Of a stretch of 64,000 nucleotides of DNA, positions 16,031 to 24,902 are shown piece after piece. Position 1 is the first letter of the stretch; every line of letters begins with the position of its first letter. The position numbers and the translations under genes are program-made. The stretch is from Streptomyces lichenis (lineage in GTDB: Bacteria > Actinomycetota > Actinomycetes > Streptomycetales > Streptomycetaceae). The stretch lies in the NCBI RefSeq assembly GCF_023218175.1, contig NZ_JALPTH010000009.1:62001-126000 (forward strand), written 5' to 3'. Below the pieces are notes generated by a model. The model worked only from the letters and a program-made list of their open reading frames with translations. It made no database searches and was not told the origin of the DNA.

Positions 16031-17127
16031 GCCTGAGCACCCATACCCAAGGAGAGACCGTGCCGACAGTGCCCCCGGCGACCCCGGCCGTCGACACCGC
16101 GGAGGTCACCGCGCTGCTGGAGCGGGGCCGCACCCTGACCACGCCCGTCCTCAAGGCGGCCGTGGACCGGCTGGCGCCCCCCATGGACACCGTGGCCGCC
16201 TACCACTTCGGCTGGATCGACGCCCTAGGCAACCCGGCCGACGGCGACGGCGGCAAGGCGGTGCGCCCCGCGCTCGCCCTGCTGTCCGCCGAGGCCGCCG
16301 GGATGCCGCCGGAGACCGGGGTGCCCGGCGCCGTCGCGGTCGAGCTGGTGCACAACTTCTCGCTGCTCCACGACGACCTGATGGACGGCGACGAGCAGCG
16401 CCGCCACCGCGACACGGTGTGGAAGGTGCACGGCCCCGCGCAGGCCATCCTGGTCGGTGACGCCCTGTTCGCGCTCGCCAACGAGCTGCTGCTGGAGCTC
16501 GGCACCGTGGAGGCCGGCCGCGCCACCCGCCGGCTCACCGCCGCCAGCCGCAAGCTGATCGACGGCCAGGCCCAGGACATCTCCTACGAGCACCGCGAGC
16601 GGGTCACCGTCGAGGAGTGCCTGGCCATGGAGGGCAACAAGACCGGCGCCCTGCTGGCCTGCGCCTGCTCCATCGGCGCGGTCCTCGGCGGTGCCGACGA
16701 GCGCACCGCCGACACCCTGGAGGCCTACGGCTACCACCTGGGCCTGGCCTTCCAGGCCGTGGACGACCTGCTGGGCATCTGGGGCGACCCGGAGTCCACC
16801 GGCAAGCAGACCTGGAGCGACCTGCGCCAGCGCAAGAAGTCGCTGCCGGTGGTCGCCGCCCTCGCGGCCGGCGGGCCCGCCTCCGAGAAGCTCGGCGAAC
16901 TGCTCGCCGCCGACGCCAAGAGCCCCGACTTCGACGCCTTCTCCGAGGAGGAGTTCGCCACCCGGGCCGCCCTCATCGAGGAGGCCGGCGGCCGCGAGTG
17001 GACCGCCCAGGAGGCCCGCCGCCAGCACGCCGTCGCCGTCGAGGCGCTGCACCGCGTCGAGATGCCCCAGCGGGTCCGCGACCAGCTCACCGCGCTCGCC
17101 GACTTCGTGGTGGTCCGCCGCCGCTGA
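16027..17127 (+). CDS. polyprenyl (farnesyl-type) diphosphate synthase
   Basis: 366-residue all-helical trans-prenyltransferase. FARM is LLHDDLMDGDEQRR, SARM is DDLLGIWGD, with the conserved GNKTGAL lysine and RPALALLSAEA blocks between. It makes the allylic diphosphate (most likely FPP) used by HpnC/D. The operon position and four-base overlap with hpnE (ATGA) support that role, though chain length cannot be fixed by eye; the residues before the FARM (HNFSLL) carry a bulky Phe, favouring a short C15-C20 product. Confidence 0.92.
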   Translation: MSLSTHTQGETVPTVPPATPAVDTAEVTALLERGRTLTTPVLKAAVDRLAPPMDTVAAYHFGWIDALGNPADGDGGKAVRPALALLSAEAAGMPPETGVPGAVAVELVHNFSLLHDDLMDGDEQRRHRDTVWKVHGPAQAILVGDALFALANELLLELGTVEAGRATRRLTAASRKLIDGQAQDISYEHRERVTVEECLAMEGNKTGALLACACSIGAVLGGADERTADTLEAYGYHLGLAFQAVDDLLGIWGDPESTGKQTWSDLRQRKKSLPVVAALAAGGPASEKLGELLAADAKSPDFDAFSEEEFATRAALIEEAGGREWTAQEARRQHAVAVEALHRVEMPQRVRDQLTALADFVVVRRR

Positions 17128-17285
17128 CCCGCAGCCCCCTCAACCGCCCCGGACGACCCCTTCGGATCCCTCCTCGGATGATGACGACCTTCCTGATATG
17201 ACGCGCCGTCGCCGGCCGGTGCCCTCGCGCACCGGCCGGTGGCCCTCCCGTATGAGCAGCACACCGACTGCACCGAGGGGAAGCC

Positions 17286-19295
17286 ATGACAGCGAAGACC
17301 GAAGGAAGCACCGGGGCACCGGTGGCCGCCGCCACCGCACAGCCGGCCGCCGCGGCCGCCGAGGAGGTGCGGCAGGCCGCGGCCCGCGCCGCCGAACGCT
17401 CCGTCGCCCATCTGCTCGGCCGCCAGGACGCCGAGGGCTGGTGGAAGGGCGACCTGGAGACCAACGTCACCATGGACGCCGAGGACCTGCTGCTGCGGCA
17501 GTTCCTCGGCATCCTGGACGAGGACACCCTGCGCGCCGCCGCCCTGCACATCCGCGGCGAGCAGCGCGAAGACGGCACCTGGGCCACCTTCTACGGCGGC
17601 CCCGGCGAACTCTCCGCCACCGTGGAGGCGTACGTCGCGCTGCGGCTGGCCGGCGACCTGCCCGACGAGCCGCACATGGAGCGTGCCGCCGACTGGGTCA
17701 GACGGCACGGCGGGATCGCCGCCGCCCGGGTCTTCACCCGGATCTGGCTGGCCCTGTTCGGCTGGTGGCGCTGGGAGGACCTGCCGGAGCTCCCGCCCGA
17801 GATCATCTTCCTGCCGTCCTGGTTCCCGCTGAACATCCACGACTTCGGCTGCTGGGCCCGGCAGACCATCGTGCCGATGAGCGTGGTGCTCGCCAAACGC
17901 CCGGTGCGGCCCGGCCCGTTCGCCCTGGACGAGTTGCACACCGACCCCCGCTGCCCCAACCCGCCCCGGCCGCTCGCCCCGCTCGCCAGCTGGGACGGCG
18001 CCTTCCAGCGGATCGACAAGGCGGTACGCGCCTACCGGCGGATCGCGCCGAGGAAGCTGCGCCGCGCCGCCCTGCGCTCGGCCGCCCGCTGGATCATCGA
18101 GCGCCAGGAGAACGACGGCTGCTGGGGCGGCATCCAGCCGCCGGCCGTCTACTCGCTGATCGCCCTGCACCTGCTCGGCTACGACCTCGGCCACCCGGTG
18201 ATGCGGGCCGGCCTGGAGTCCCTGGACCGGTTCGCCGTGGTCCGCGAGGACGGCGCCCGGATGATCGAGGCCTGCCAGTCGCCGGTCTGGGACACCTGCC
18301 TCGCGGTGATCGCGCTGGCCGACGCCGGGGTGCCCGCCGACCACCCGGCGCTGGTCCGGGCGGCCGACTGGATGCTCGGCGAGGAGATCGTCCGGCCCGG
18401 CGACTGGGCCGTGCGCCGCCCCGAACTCACGCCCGGCGGCTGGGCCTTCGAGTTCCACAACGACAACTACCCGGACATCGACGACACCGCCGAGGTGCTG
18501 CTCGCCCTGCGCCGGGTGAAGCACCCCGACCCGGCCCAGATCGAGGCCGCCGTGCGGCGCGGCGCCCGCTGGACCGCCGGGATGCAGTGCGGGGACGGCG
18601 GCTGGGGCGCCTTCGACGCCGACAACACCAGCCCCTTCCCCAACCGGCTGCCGTTCTGCGACTTCGGCGAGGTGATCGACCCGCCCTCCGCCGATGTCAC
18701 CGCCCATGTGGTGGAGATGCTCGCCTGGGAGGGGAAGGCCCGCCACCCGCGCACCCGGCGCGGCGTCGACTGGCTGCTGGAGCACCAGGAGGAGAACGGC
18801 TCCTGGTTCGGCCGCTGGGGCGTCAACCACGTCTACGGAACCGGCGCGGTCGTCCCCGCCCTGGTCGCCGCCGGACTGCCCGGCAGCCACCCGGCGATCC
18901 GCCGCGCCGTCGACTGGCTGGCCTCGACGCAGAACGAGGACGGCGGCTGGGGCGAGGACCTGCGCTCCTACCGCGAGCCCCGCTGGGTCGGCCGGGGCGC
19001 CTCCACCGCCTCCCAGACCGGCTGGGCGCTGCTCGCCCTGCTGTCCGCCGGGGAGCGGGACTCCGAGGCCGCCGAGCGCGGGGTGCGCTGGCTGGTGAAG
19101 TCCCAGCGGGAGGACGGCTCCTGGGACGAGCCGTACTTCACCGGCACCGGCTTCCCCTGGGACTTCTCCATCAACTACCACCTGTACCGGCAGGTGTTCC
19201 CGCTCACCGCGCTCGGCCGCTATGTGCACGGCGAGCCGCGCCCGGTGCCCTCCTCCGCACCCCTCCCCGCCGAGGCCGCCGGGGCCCGCCGGTGA
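17286..19295 (+). CDS. shc: squalene-hopene cyclase
   Basis: 669-residue class II triterpene cyclase, full family length. The catalytic acid motif DxDD is present as DIDDTAE (around residue 397). Several QW repeats are visible (QREDGTWATFYGGPG; QENDGCWGG; QCGDGGWGAF; QEENGSWFGRWG; QNEDGGWGED; QREDGSWDE), which stabilise the alpha/alpha barrels. It cyclises squalene to hopene/hopanol at the membrane face. A 158-bp gap precedes it, so an internal promoter is possible; it overlaps the next gene by GTGA. Confidence 0.96.
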   Translation: MTAKTEGSTGAPVAAATAQPAAAAAEEVRQAAARAAERSVAHLLGRQDAEGWWKGDLETNVTMDAEDLLLRQFLGILDEDTLRAAALHIRGEQREDGTWATFYGGPGELSATVEAYVALRLAGDLPDEPHMERAADWVRRHGGIAAARVFTRIWLALFGWWRWEDLPELPPEIIFLPSWFPLNIHDFGCWARQTIVPMSVVLAKRPVRPGPFALDELHTDPRCPNPPRPLAPLASWDGAFQRIDKAVRAYRRIAPRKLRRAALRSAARWIIERQENDGCWGGIQPPAVYSLIALHLLGYDLGHPVMRAGLESLDRFAVVREDGARMIEACQSPVWDTCLAVIALADAGVPADHPALVRAADWMLGEEIVRPGDWAVRRPELTPGGWAFEFHNDNYPDIDDTAEVLLALRRVKHPDPAQIEAAVRRGARWTAGMQCGDGGWGAFDADNTSPFPNRLPFCDFGEVIDPPSADVTAHVVEMLAWEGKARHPRTRRGVDWLLEHQEENGSWFGRWGVNHVYGTGAVVPALVAAGLPGSHPAIRRAVDWLASTQNEDGGWGEDLRSYREPRWVGRGASTASQTGWALLALLSAGERDSEAAERGVRWLVKSQREDGSWDEPYFTGTGFPWDFSINYHLYRQVFPLTALGRYVHGEPRPVPSSAPLPAEAAGARR

Positions 19296-19957
19296 CGGCA
19301 GCCCCGCCGTCCGGCACCGAAGAGCCGCCGTCGCCGCTGCTGGTCGCCTGCGCCCTGGGCATCGAGCAGCTCGCCCTGCGCAGCGCCCGCCGGCCCGGCG
19401 CGGCCGCCCCGGGCCCGTACACCGTGCTGCGGACCGGCATGGGGCCCGACAACGCCCGTCGCGCGGTGTCCGGGGCGCTCGGCGACCCGGCGCTGGCCGG
19501 CGCCGCGGTGCTGGCCTCCGGCTTCTGCGCCGGGCTGCGGCCCGGGATGCACCCCGGGGACCTGGTGGTCGCCGAGGAGACCCGCGGCCCCGAGGGCGCC
19601 ACCCCGTGCGCCGGTACGGAGATCCTGGTCGCCGCCCTGGAGCGGGCCGCCCCCGGCCGCCGTGTGCACACCGGCCCGCTGATCGGCTCCGATCATGTCG
19701 TCCGCGGCCAGGAACGCGCGCTGCTGCGGGCCCGCGGCGCCCTCGCCGTCGACATGGAGTCCGCCGCCACCCTGCGGGCCGCGCTCGCCGTCGGACCGCG
19801 GCCCGTTGCCGCCGTCCGGGTGGTCGTGGACGCCCCCGAGCACGAGCTGGTGCGGATCGGCACGGTCACCGGGGGAATATCGGCCTTCCGCGTGCTCCGC
19901 TCGGTCATGCCCGCGTTCCTCGAATGGCACCGTTTCTCGCTGCTCCCCCGGAGGTGA
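19292..19957 (+). CDS. hpnG: hopanoid nucleoside phosphorylase/nucleosidase HpnG
   Basis: 221 residues of the nucleoside phosphorylase fold (PNP_UDP): VLRTGMGPDNARRAV, the GFCAGL loop and VDMESAATLRAA, the ribose-binding Met-Glu-Ser motif. In hopanoid side-chain synthesis it removes adenine from adenosylhopane to give ribosylhopane or its phosphate, the step after HpnH. GTG start overlapping the shc stop; hpnH begins five bases downstream. Confidence 0.88.
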   Translation: MTAAPPSGTEEPPSPLLVACALGIEQLALRSARRPGAAAPGPYTVLRTGMGPDNARRAVSGALGDPALAGAAVLASGFCAGLRPGMHPGDLVVAEETRGPEGATPCAGTEILVAALERAAPGRRVHTGPLIGSDHVVRGQERALLRARGALAVDMESAATLRAALAVGPRPVAAVRVVVDAPEHELVRIGTVTGGISAFRVLRSVMPAFLEWHRFSLLPRR

Positions 19958-19962
19958 GCCAG

Positions 19963-20979
19963 ATGGCCATGCCGCTCCGCCAGACCATCAGGGTCGGGAC
20001 GTATCTCTTCGAACAGAAGCTCCGCAGGCGGGAGAAGTTCCCGCTCATCGTGGAGCTGGAGCCGCTGTACGCGTGCAACCTCAAATGCGAGGGCTGCGGC
20101 AAGATCCAGCACCCGGCGGGCGTGCTCAAGCAGCGCATGCCGGTCGCCCAGGCGGTCGGCGCGGTGCTGGAGTCCGGCGCCCCGATGGTCTCCATCGCCG
20201 GCGGCGAACCGCTGATGCACCCGCAGATCCACGAGATCGCCCGCCAGCTGGTCGAGAAGAAGAAGTACGTCTTCCTCTGCACCAACGCCCTGCTGCTGCG
20301 CAAGAAGATCGAGAACTTCACCCCCTCCCCGTACTTCGCCTTCGCCGTGCACATCGACGGGCTGCGCGAGCGGCACGACGAGTCGGTCGCCAAGGAGGGC
20401 GTGTTCGACGAGGCGGTGGAGGCGATCAAGGAGGCCAAGCGGCGCGGCTTCCGGGTGACCACCAACTCCACCTTCTTCAACACCGACACCCCGCAGACCG
20501 TCGTGGAGGTGCTCAACTACCTCAACGACGACCTCAAGGTGGACGAGATGATGATCTCGCCCGCCTACGCCTACGAGAAGGCCCCCGACCAGGAGCACTT
20601 CCTCGGCGTCGAGCAGACCCGCGAGCTGTTCCGCAAGGCGTTCTCCGGCGGCAACCGGGGCCGCTGGCGGCTCAACCACTCGCCGCTCTTCCTCGACTTC
20701 CTGGAGGGCAAGGCCGACTTCCCCTGCACCGCCTGGGCGATCCCCAACTACTCGCTCTTCGGCTGGCAGCGGCCCTGCTACCTGATGGCCGACGGCTACG
20801 TCCCCACCTACCGCCAGCTCATCGAGGAGACCGACTGGGAGAAGTACGGCCGCGGCAAGGACCCGCGCTGCGCCAACTGCATGGCGCACTGCGGCTACGA
20901 ACCCACCGCCGTGCTCGCCACCATGGGCTCGCTGAAGGAGTCGCTGCGGGCGGCCCGCGCCTCCGCCTCGGCCAAGTGA
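19963..20979 (+). CDS. hpnH: adenosylhopane synthase HpnH (radical SAM)
   Basis: 338-residue radical SAM enzyme with the [4Fe-4S] motif CNLKCEGC (CxxxCxxC) near residue 37, the SAM-binding GGEP, and a Cys-rich C-terminus (CANCMAHCGYEP) typical of HpnH/SPASM-like ends. It joins the 5'-deoxyadenosyl radical to hopene, starting C35 hopanoid formation. The ribosome site GGAGGTGAG is good. It overlaps the aminotransferase by GTGA. Confidence 0.95.
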   Translation: MAMPLRQTIRVGTYLFEQKLRRREKFPLIVELEPLYACNLKCEGCGKIQHPAGVLKQRMPVAQAVGAVLESGAPMVSIAGGEPLMHPQIHEIARQLVEKKKYVFLCTNALLLRKKIENFTPSPYFAFAVHIDGLRERHDESVAKEGVFDEAVEAIKEAKRRGFRVTTNSTFFNTDTPQTVVEVLNYLNDDLKVDEMMISPAYAYEKAPDQEHFLGVEQTRELFRKAFSGGNRGRWRLNHSPLFLDFLEGKADFPCTAWAIPNYSLFGWQRPCYLMADGYVPTYRQLIEETDWEKYGRGKDPRCANCMAHCGYEPTAVLATMGSLKESLRAARASASAK

Positions 20980-22370
20980 ACGCCCCCGTGGGCACCTTCG
21001 ACCTGGCGGCACTGCTCGCCGCGCGCGGTGGTGAGCGCTACGAGCTGCACGGCCGCCACATCAACCCGCAGCTGCCGCGGATGCTGCGCACCATCGGCTT
21101 CGACAAGTTCTACGAGCGGGCCGAGGGCGCCTACTTCTACGACGCCGACGGCGACGACTACCTGGACATGCTCTCCGGCTTCGGCGTGATGGGCCTGGGC
21201 CGGCACCACCCGGTGGTCCGCAAGGCGCTGCACGACGTGCTCGACGCCCAGCTCGCCGACCTCACCCGCTTCGACGCCCCGCCGCTGCCCGGACTGCTCG
21301 CCGAGCGGCTGCTCGTCCACTCGCCCCACCTGACGCGGGTCTTCTTCTCCAACAGCGGCACCGAGGCGGTGGAGACCGCGCTGAAGTTCGCCCGCTACGC
21401 CACCGGCCGGCCGCGGGTGCTCTACTGCGCGCACGCCTTCCACGGGCTGACCGCGGGCTCCCTCTCGGTCAACGGCGAGCACTGCTTCCGGGACGGCTTC
21501 GCCCCGCTGCTGCCGGACACCGCCGTCCCGCTCGGCGACCTGGACGCGCTGGAGCGCGAGCTGCGCAAGGGCGATGTGGCCGCGCTGATCGTGGAGCCGA
21601 TCCAGGGCAAGGGCGTCCACGAGGCCCCGCCCGGCTATCTGCGCGCCGCCCAGGAGCTGCTGCGCCGCCACAAGAGCCTGCTGATCGCCGACGAGGTGCA
21701 GACCGGGCTCGGCCGCACCGGGGACTTCTACGCCTACCAGCACGACGACGGGGTGGAACCGGACCTGGTCTGCGTGGCCAAGTCGCTCTCCGGCGGCTAT
21801 GTCCCGGTCGGCGCCACCCTCGGCAAGGAGTGGATCTTCAGGAAGGTCTTCTCCTCCATGGACCGGGTGGTGGTCCACTCGGCGAGCTTCGGCTCCAACG
21901 CCCAGGCCATGGCCGCGGGTCTGGCCGTCCTCGCCGTACTGGAGGACGAGCAGCTCGTCGCCAACGCCCGGCGCACCGGCGAAGAGCTGAGGAACCGGCT
22001 GGCCGCGCTGGCCGGCCGCTACGAGATGCTGCACCAGGTGCGCGGGCGCGGACTGATGATCGGCATCGAGTTCGGCCGCCCGTCCTCGCTGGGGCTGCGC
22101 GGCCGCTGGACCATGCTCCAGGCCGCCCGCAAGGGGCTCTTCGCCCAGATGGTGGTGGTCCCGCTGCTCCAGCGCCACCGCATCCTCACCCAGGTCTCCG
22201 GCGACCGGCTGGAGGTGATCAAGCTGATCCCGCCGCTGATCATCGGGGAGCGGGAGGTGGAGCGGTTCGTCTCCGCGTTCACCGCGGTGATGGACGAGGC
22301 GCACAGCGGCGGCGGGCTGATGTGGGACTTCGGCCGCACCCTGGTCAAGCAGGCCGTGGCCCAGCGCTGA
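20976..22370 (+). CDS. hpnO: class III aminotransferase of hopanoid side-chain synthesis (HpnO-like)
   Basis: 464-residue PLP-dependent class III (omega) aminotransferase. FFSNSGTEAVETALK is the cofactor phosphate block, IADEVQTGLGRTG contains the PLP Asp, and CVAKSLSGGYVPVGA carries the Schiff-base lysine. A ~30-residue extension at each end (HGRHINPQLPRMLRTIGFDK; GGGLMWDFGRTLVKQ) resembles the ornithine-aminotransferase-like proteins of hopanoid loci. It should convert ribosylhopane (aldehyde form) to aminobacteriohopanetriol. Directly coupled to hpnH; no ispG or dxs lies between them. Confidence 0.88.
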   Translation: MNAPVGTFDLAALLAARGGERYELHGRHINPQLPRMLRTIGFDKFYERAEGAYFYDADGDDYLDMLSGFGVMGLGRHHPVVRKALHDVLDAQLADLTRFDAPPLPGLLAERLLVHSPHLTRVFFSNSGTEAVETALKFARYATGRPRVLYCAHAFHGLTAGSLSVNGEHCFRDGFAPLLPDTAVPLGDLDALERELRKGDVAALIVEPIQGKGVHEAPPGYLRAAQELLRRHKSLLIADEVQTGLGRTGDFYAYQHDDGVEPDLVCVAKSLSGGYVPVGATLGKEWIFRKVFSSMDRVVVHSASFGSNAQAMAAGLAVLAVLEDEQLVANARRTGEELRNRLAALAGRYEMLHQVRGRGLMIGIEFGRPSSLGLRGRWTMLQAARKGLFAQMVVVPLLQRHRILTQVSGDRLEVIKLIPPLIIGEREVERFVSAFTAVMDEAHSGGGLMWDFGRTLVKQAVAQR

Positions 22371-22392
22371 GCCCTGGCGTCAGCCGGAGGCT

Positions 22393-22427
22393 TTGCCTCT
22401 GAGGCAATCCATTTGCCTCAGAGGGAA
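22393..22427. promoter_or_regulatory. twin palindromic operators of the XRE-cupin gene
   Basis: Two near-identical sites: TTGCCTCTGAGGCAA (22393-22407, perfect palindrome about the centre) and TTGCCTCAGAGGGAA (22413-22427, one arm changed). Their centres are 20 bp apart, on the same DNA face, 21-55 bp upstream of the regulator start. They probably bind the XRE-cupin dimer encoded just downstream (autoregulation). Confidence 0.65.
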
Positions 22428-22447
22428 GACAGTGGCGCAATGGTGCC

Positions 22448-23074
22448 ATGAGCACCCAGGCCGATCCGCCCGGCCTTTCCGAGTCCGACCCGGCGCTGCC
22501 GGACGTGGCGCCCCAGCTGAGGGCGCTGCGCCGGCGCCGGGGACTCACCCTGGAAGCCGCCGCCCGGCGCGCGGGGCTGTCACCGGCCCATCTCTCCCGG
22601 CTGGAGACCGGCCGCCGCCAGCCCTCGCTGCCGATGCTGCTCGGGCTCGCCCGCATCTACGGTACGACCGTCTCGGAGCTGCTGGGGGAGAGCGCCCCGG
22701 AGCGCGACCCGGTCCTGCGGGCCGACCGGGCCGAGCCCACCGAGGCCGACGGCTGGATCTACCGCCGAGCCGGCGCCCGGGGCCGCGCCATGCAGGCCCT
22801 GCGGGTGGAGGTCCCGTACGCCACCCCGGCCGACCTGGTGCGGGTGCACCCCGGCGAGGAGTGGCTCCACGTCCTGGGCGGCCGGGTCCGGCTCACCCTG
22901 GGCGAGACGGCACACGTCCTCGACCCGGGGGACTCCGCCCACTTCGACTCGCTGACCCCGCACCGTATCGCCGCGGCCACCGCCGGCGGGGCGGAGCTGC
23001 TGTTCGTCCACACCCTGATGCAGAGCCCCGCCGCCGAGCTGTGCCTCGGCGGCGGCACCGGCCGGGCCCGCTGA
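22448..23074 (+). CDS. XRE-family regulator with C-terminal cupin
   Basis: 208 residues. Residues ~22-80 are a Cro/C1-type helix-turn-helix (LRALRRRRGLTLEAAARRAGLSPAHLSRLETGRRQPS); residues ~130-200 are a cupin barrel (HPGEEWLHVLGGRVRLTLG...PGDSAHFDSLTPH) that probably binds a small-molecule effector. The family includes regulators of small-molecule metabolism such as PuuR-like and SCO6770-like proteins. It follows the hopanoid genes by 77 bp, with twin palindromes in front, and may control this locus or just itself and the downstream membrane protein. Confidence 0.88.
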   Translation: MSTQADPPGLSESDPALPDVAPQLRALRRRRGLTLEAAARRAGLSPAHLSRLETGRRQPSLPMLLGLARIYGTTVSELLGESAPERDPVLRADRAEPTEADGWIYRRAGARGRAMQALRVEVPYATPADLVRVHPGEEWLHVLGGRVRLTLGETAHVLDPGDSAHFDSLTPHRIAAATAGGAELLFVHTLMQSPAAELCLGGGTGRAR

Positions 23075-23104
23075 GCGGCCCGGCGCCGAGAGGAGCGATC
23101 CACC

Positions 23105-23314
23105 ATGATCCAGGAACCGGCCGCGGACCGCGGCGAGACCTCGGGGGCCCCCGCCCCGGCGCCCGGACGGGCGGGGAAGGACGTCCGTGCGGACCGCGAG
23201 GAGCGGCGCTTCCCGACCGGCATCCTGGTCCGGCTCTTCGCCTACCTCATCGCCGGCCACCTCTTCGCGGCCTTCCTGTACCTGCTCTTCGTGCTCGGCG
23301 GCCAGAACCAGTAG
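23105..23314 (+). CDS. small single-pass membrane protein (DUF6126-like)
   Basis: 69 residues: about 38 hydrophilic, charged residues (PGRAGKDVRADREERRFPTG) followed by one strong transmembrane helix (ILVRLFAYLIAGHLFAAFLYLLFVLG). It has no signal peptide cleavage site and should sit N-in. It lies 30 bp after the XRE-cupin gene with GAGAGGAG upstream, so they form a pair, as I recall for SCO6770-6771. Function unknown; the family is known to me only as a DUF. Confidence 0.85.
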   Translation: MIQEPAADRGETSGAPAPAPGRAGKDVRADREERRFPTGILVRLFAYLIAGHLFAAFLYLLFVLGGQNQ

Positions 23315-23320
23315 CAGCCG

Positions 23321-24154
23321 TCAGACCCTCTCGACGCCGTCCCCGGCCCCTTCGAGCAGCCGCTCCCGCAGCTGCTCCCGGGTCTCCGGGGCCAGGCGCA
23401 GCCCCTCGGCCAGATAGCGGTCGGTGGTGCCCCAGGTCGCCTCGATGGTGTCGAAGGCCGTCCGCAGATACTCGATCCGGGCCTCGAACAGCGGGTTGAG
23501 CAGCTCCATCACCTCGGCGGACATCCCCGTCGCCGAGGTGTCGGTGCGGCGCACCTTGTAGCGGCGGCTCGGCTCGTTGGACTTCAGGTAGTCCTCCTCG
23601 ATCGCCTCCCGCTCCACCCCGAGGGCGAGCAGGGTGACCGCGACCGACAGCCCGGCCCGGTCCTTGCCGGCGGCGCAGTGCATCAGCGCCGGCACGCTCT
23701 CCTCGGCGAGGGCGTGCAGCACCCGGCTGTGCTCCCCGGTGCGGTCCGTGATGATCGAGCGGTACGAGGCGATCATCCGGTTCGCGCCCTTGCCGTCGTC
23801 CAGGATGGCGCGCAGCTGGTCGAGGTCGCCGTCCCGGACCATGGTCCAGAACTCGGCGCCGTCGGCCGGGTCGGAGAGCGGGATGTTCACATTCCGCACG
23901 CCCGGCAGCGCGATGTCCGGCCCCTCCAGCTTCTGGTCGGCGGAGTTGCGGAAGTCGAAGACGGTGTGGAGCCCCAGCGTGGCGAGGAAGGCGGCGTCCT
24001 CCCCGGTGGCGTGCGCGAGGTGGCCGCTGCGGTAGAGCGTGCCCTGCCGCACCCGCCGGCCGTCCACCGTGGGCAGTCCGCCGACGTCCCGGAAGTTGCG
24101 GACCCCGGTCAGCTCGGGCTCGGTGGACGGTGCCTGCGGCAGCTGCTGGGTCAC
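23321..24154 (-). CDS. tyrosine/lipid phosphatase
   Basis: 277-residue phosphatase of the Y_phosphatase3 (PtpB/IphP-like) family. The catalytic loop is HCAAGKDRAG (HCxxGKDRxG), where Lys-Asp in the P-loop indicates activity on phosphoinositides as well as phosphotyrosine, as in M. tuberculosis PtpB. N-terminal NFRDVGGLPT...LYRSGHL is the family's entry block. GTG start chosen for GGAGGAG seven bases upstream. There is no signal peptide, so it is cytoplasmic unless exported otherwise. It converges with the small membrane protein with only six bases between stops. Confidence 0.9.
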   Translation of the reverse strand: MTQQLPQAPSTEPELTGVRNFRDVGGLPTVDGRRVRQGTLYRSGHLAHATGEDAAFLATLGLHTVFDFRNSADQKLEGPDIALPGVRNVNIPLSDPADGAEFWTMVRDGDLDQLRAILDDGKGANRMIASYRSIITDRTGEHSRVLHALAEESVPALMHCAAGKDRAGLSVAVTLLALGVEREAIEEDYLKSNEPSRRYKVRRTDTSATGMSAEVMELLNPLFEARIEYLRTAFDTIEATWGTTDRYLAEGLRLAPETREQLRERLLEGAGDGVERV

Positions 24155-24671
24155 GAAGGTCTCCTCCGCGTCTGCCGTCGGCGCCGGCCGCCGACGAGGT
24201 CGCGGCTCCGACGATACGGCACGGTCACGGCGTCTTTGGAGGGGCTGTACGACCCCGGACCTGCGCGGACCCGCCGCGCGCGGGCTCGGCACCCTGGGCC
24301 GCCCCCGCCCCGGACGGGCGGCCTCCCTGTCCGTTTCGGGGCTCATGCACGTAAGGCCCGATGTGTCGGCGGAAGTGCGTTCCCTTGCGCCCCGGAGGAT
24401 GCCCGGAGGATGGCGTGACCGGGCCGACTCGCCCCCGAGTGAGGGCTTCTGTCCGAATTGCTCGTTTGGCTATGTTCCAGCCCAACCTGCCCTGGTCGTG
24501 GGGCAAATGAGCCGGGCCGCGTGAGCAGCGTCATAACCGTGACGGTCCGTGCCCGCGAGGGGCTTCCAATTCCCGTGCATGGGACGGGAACTCATGATCC
24601 GTAATCCACACAGGGTGACCGCGATCATGCTCCCGCCGCACTCCCCGCAATACCCATCGGAAAGCCGCGGC

Positions 24672-24700
24672 TTGTTCGCGCCGACTCCGCTCGCTTAAGT
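24672..24700 (+). promoter_or_regulatory. predicted promoter of the LysM-M23 gene
   Basis: TTGTTC, 17-bp spacer, TTAAGT. Transcription would begin around 24707, just before the conserved riboswitch core. Upstream of this, the stretch 24155-24670 shows no convincing gene. Confidence 0.45.
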
Positions 24701-24721
24701 TCACGGCAATCCGGCCGGACC

Positions 24722-24886
24722 GCCGAATCCTGCCACCGGCCCGGAATTCACACTCACCCACGCGTGGCAGGAGCGGGGGACCCAGGTAGTACGCCGAACC
24801 CCGGGAGGGGCCCGGCTCGGGGTGAAGCCGTGTCAGCGCACGGCCGGACATCTCCAGTCCGAACCCGACAGCTCACCTCGCAGGCG
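24722..24886 (+). ncRNA. c-di-AMP riboswitch (ydaO/yuaA type)
   Basis: The core matches the ydaO motif closely: GGAGCGGGGGACCCA in the 5' half and CGAACCCGACAGCTCACC followed by TCGCAGGCG at the 3' end. Closing helices are visible: CGCC (24722-24725) with GGCG (24883-24886), and CCTGCCAC (24730-24737) with GTGGCAGG (24765-24772). It ends 16 bases before the start codon of the wall hydrolase. In Streptomyces this class controls rpfA and related wall-lytic genes, with c-di-AMP turning expression off. Confidence 0.92.
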
Positions 24887-24902
24887 CCGGAGAGGATTCG
24901 CC

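Noticed and set aside
16731..19229. Very long reverse-strand open frame opposite the prenyl synthase and shc
   Set aside because: A GC-rich codon-position shadow: the forward strand encodes complete, motif-bearing enzymes, and the reverse translation is low-complexity without family motifs.
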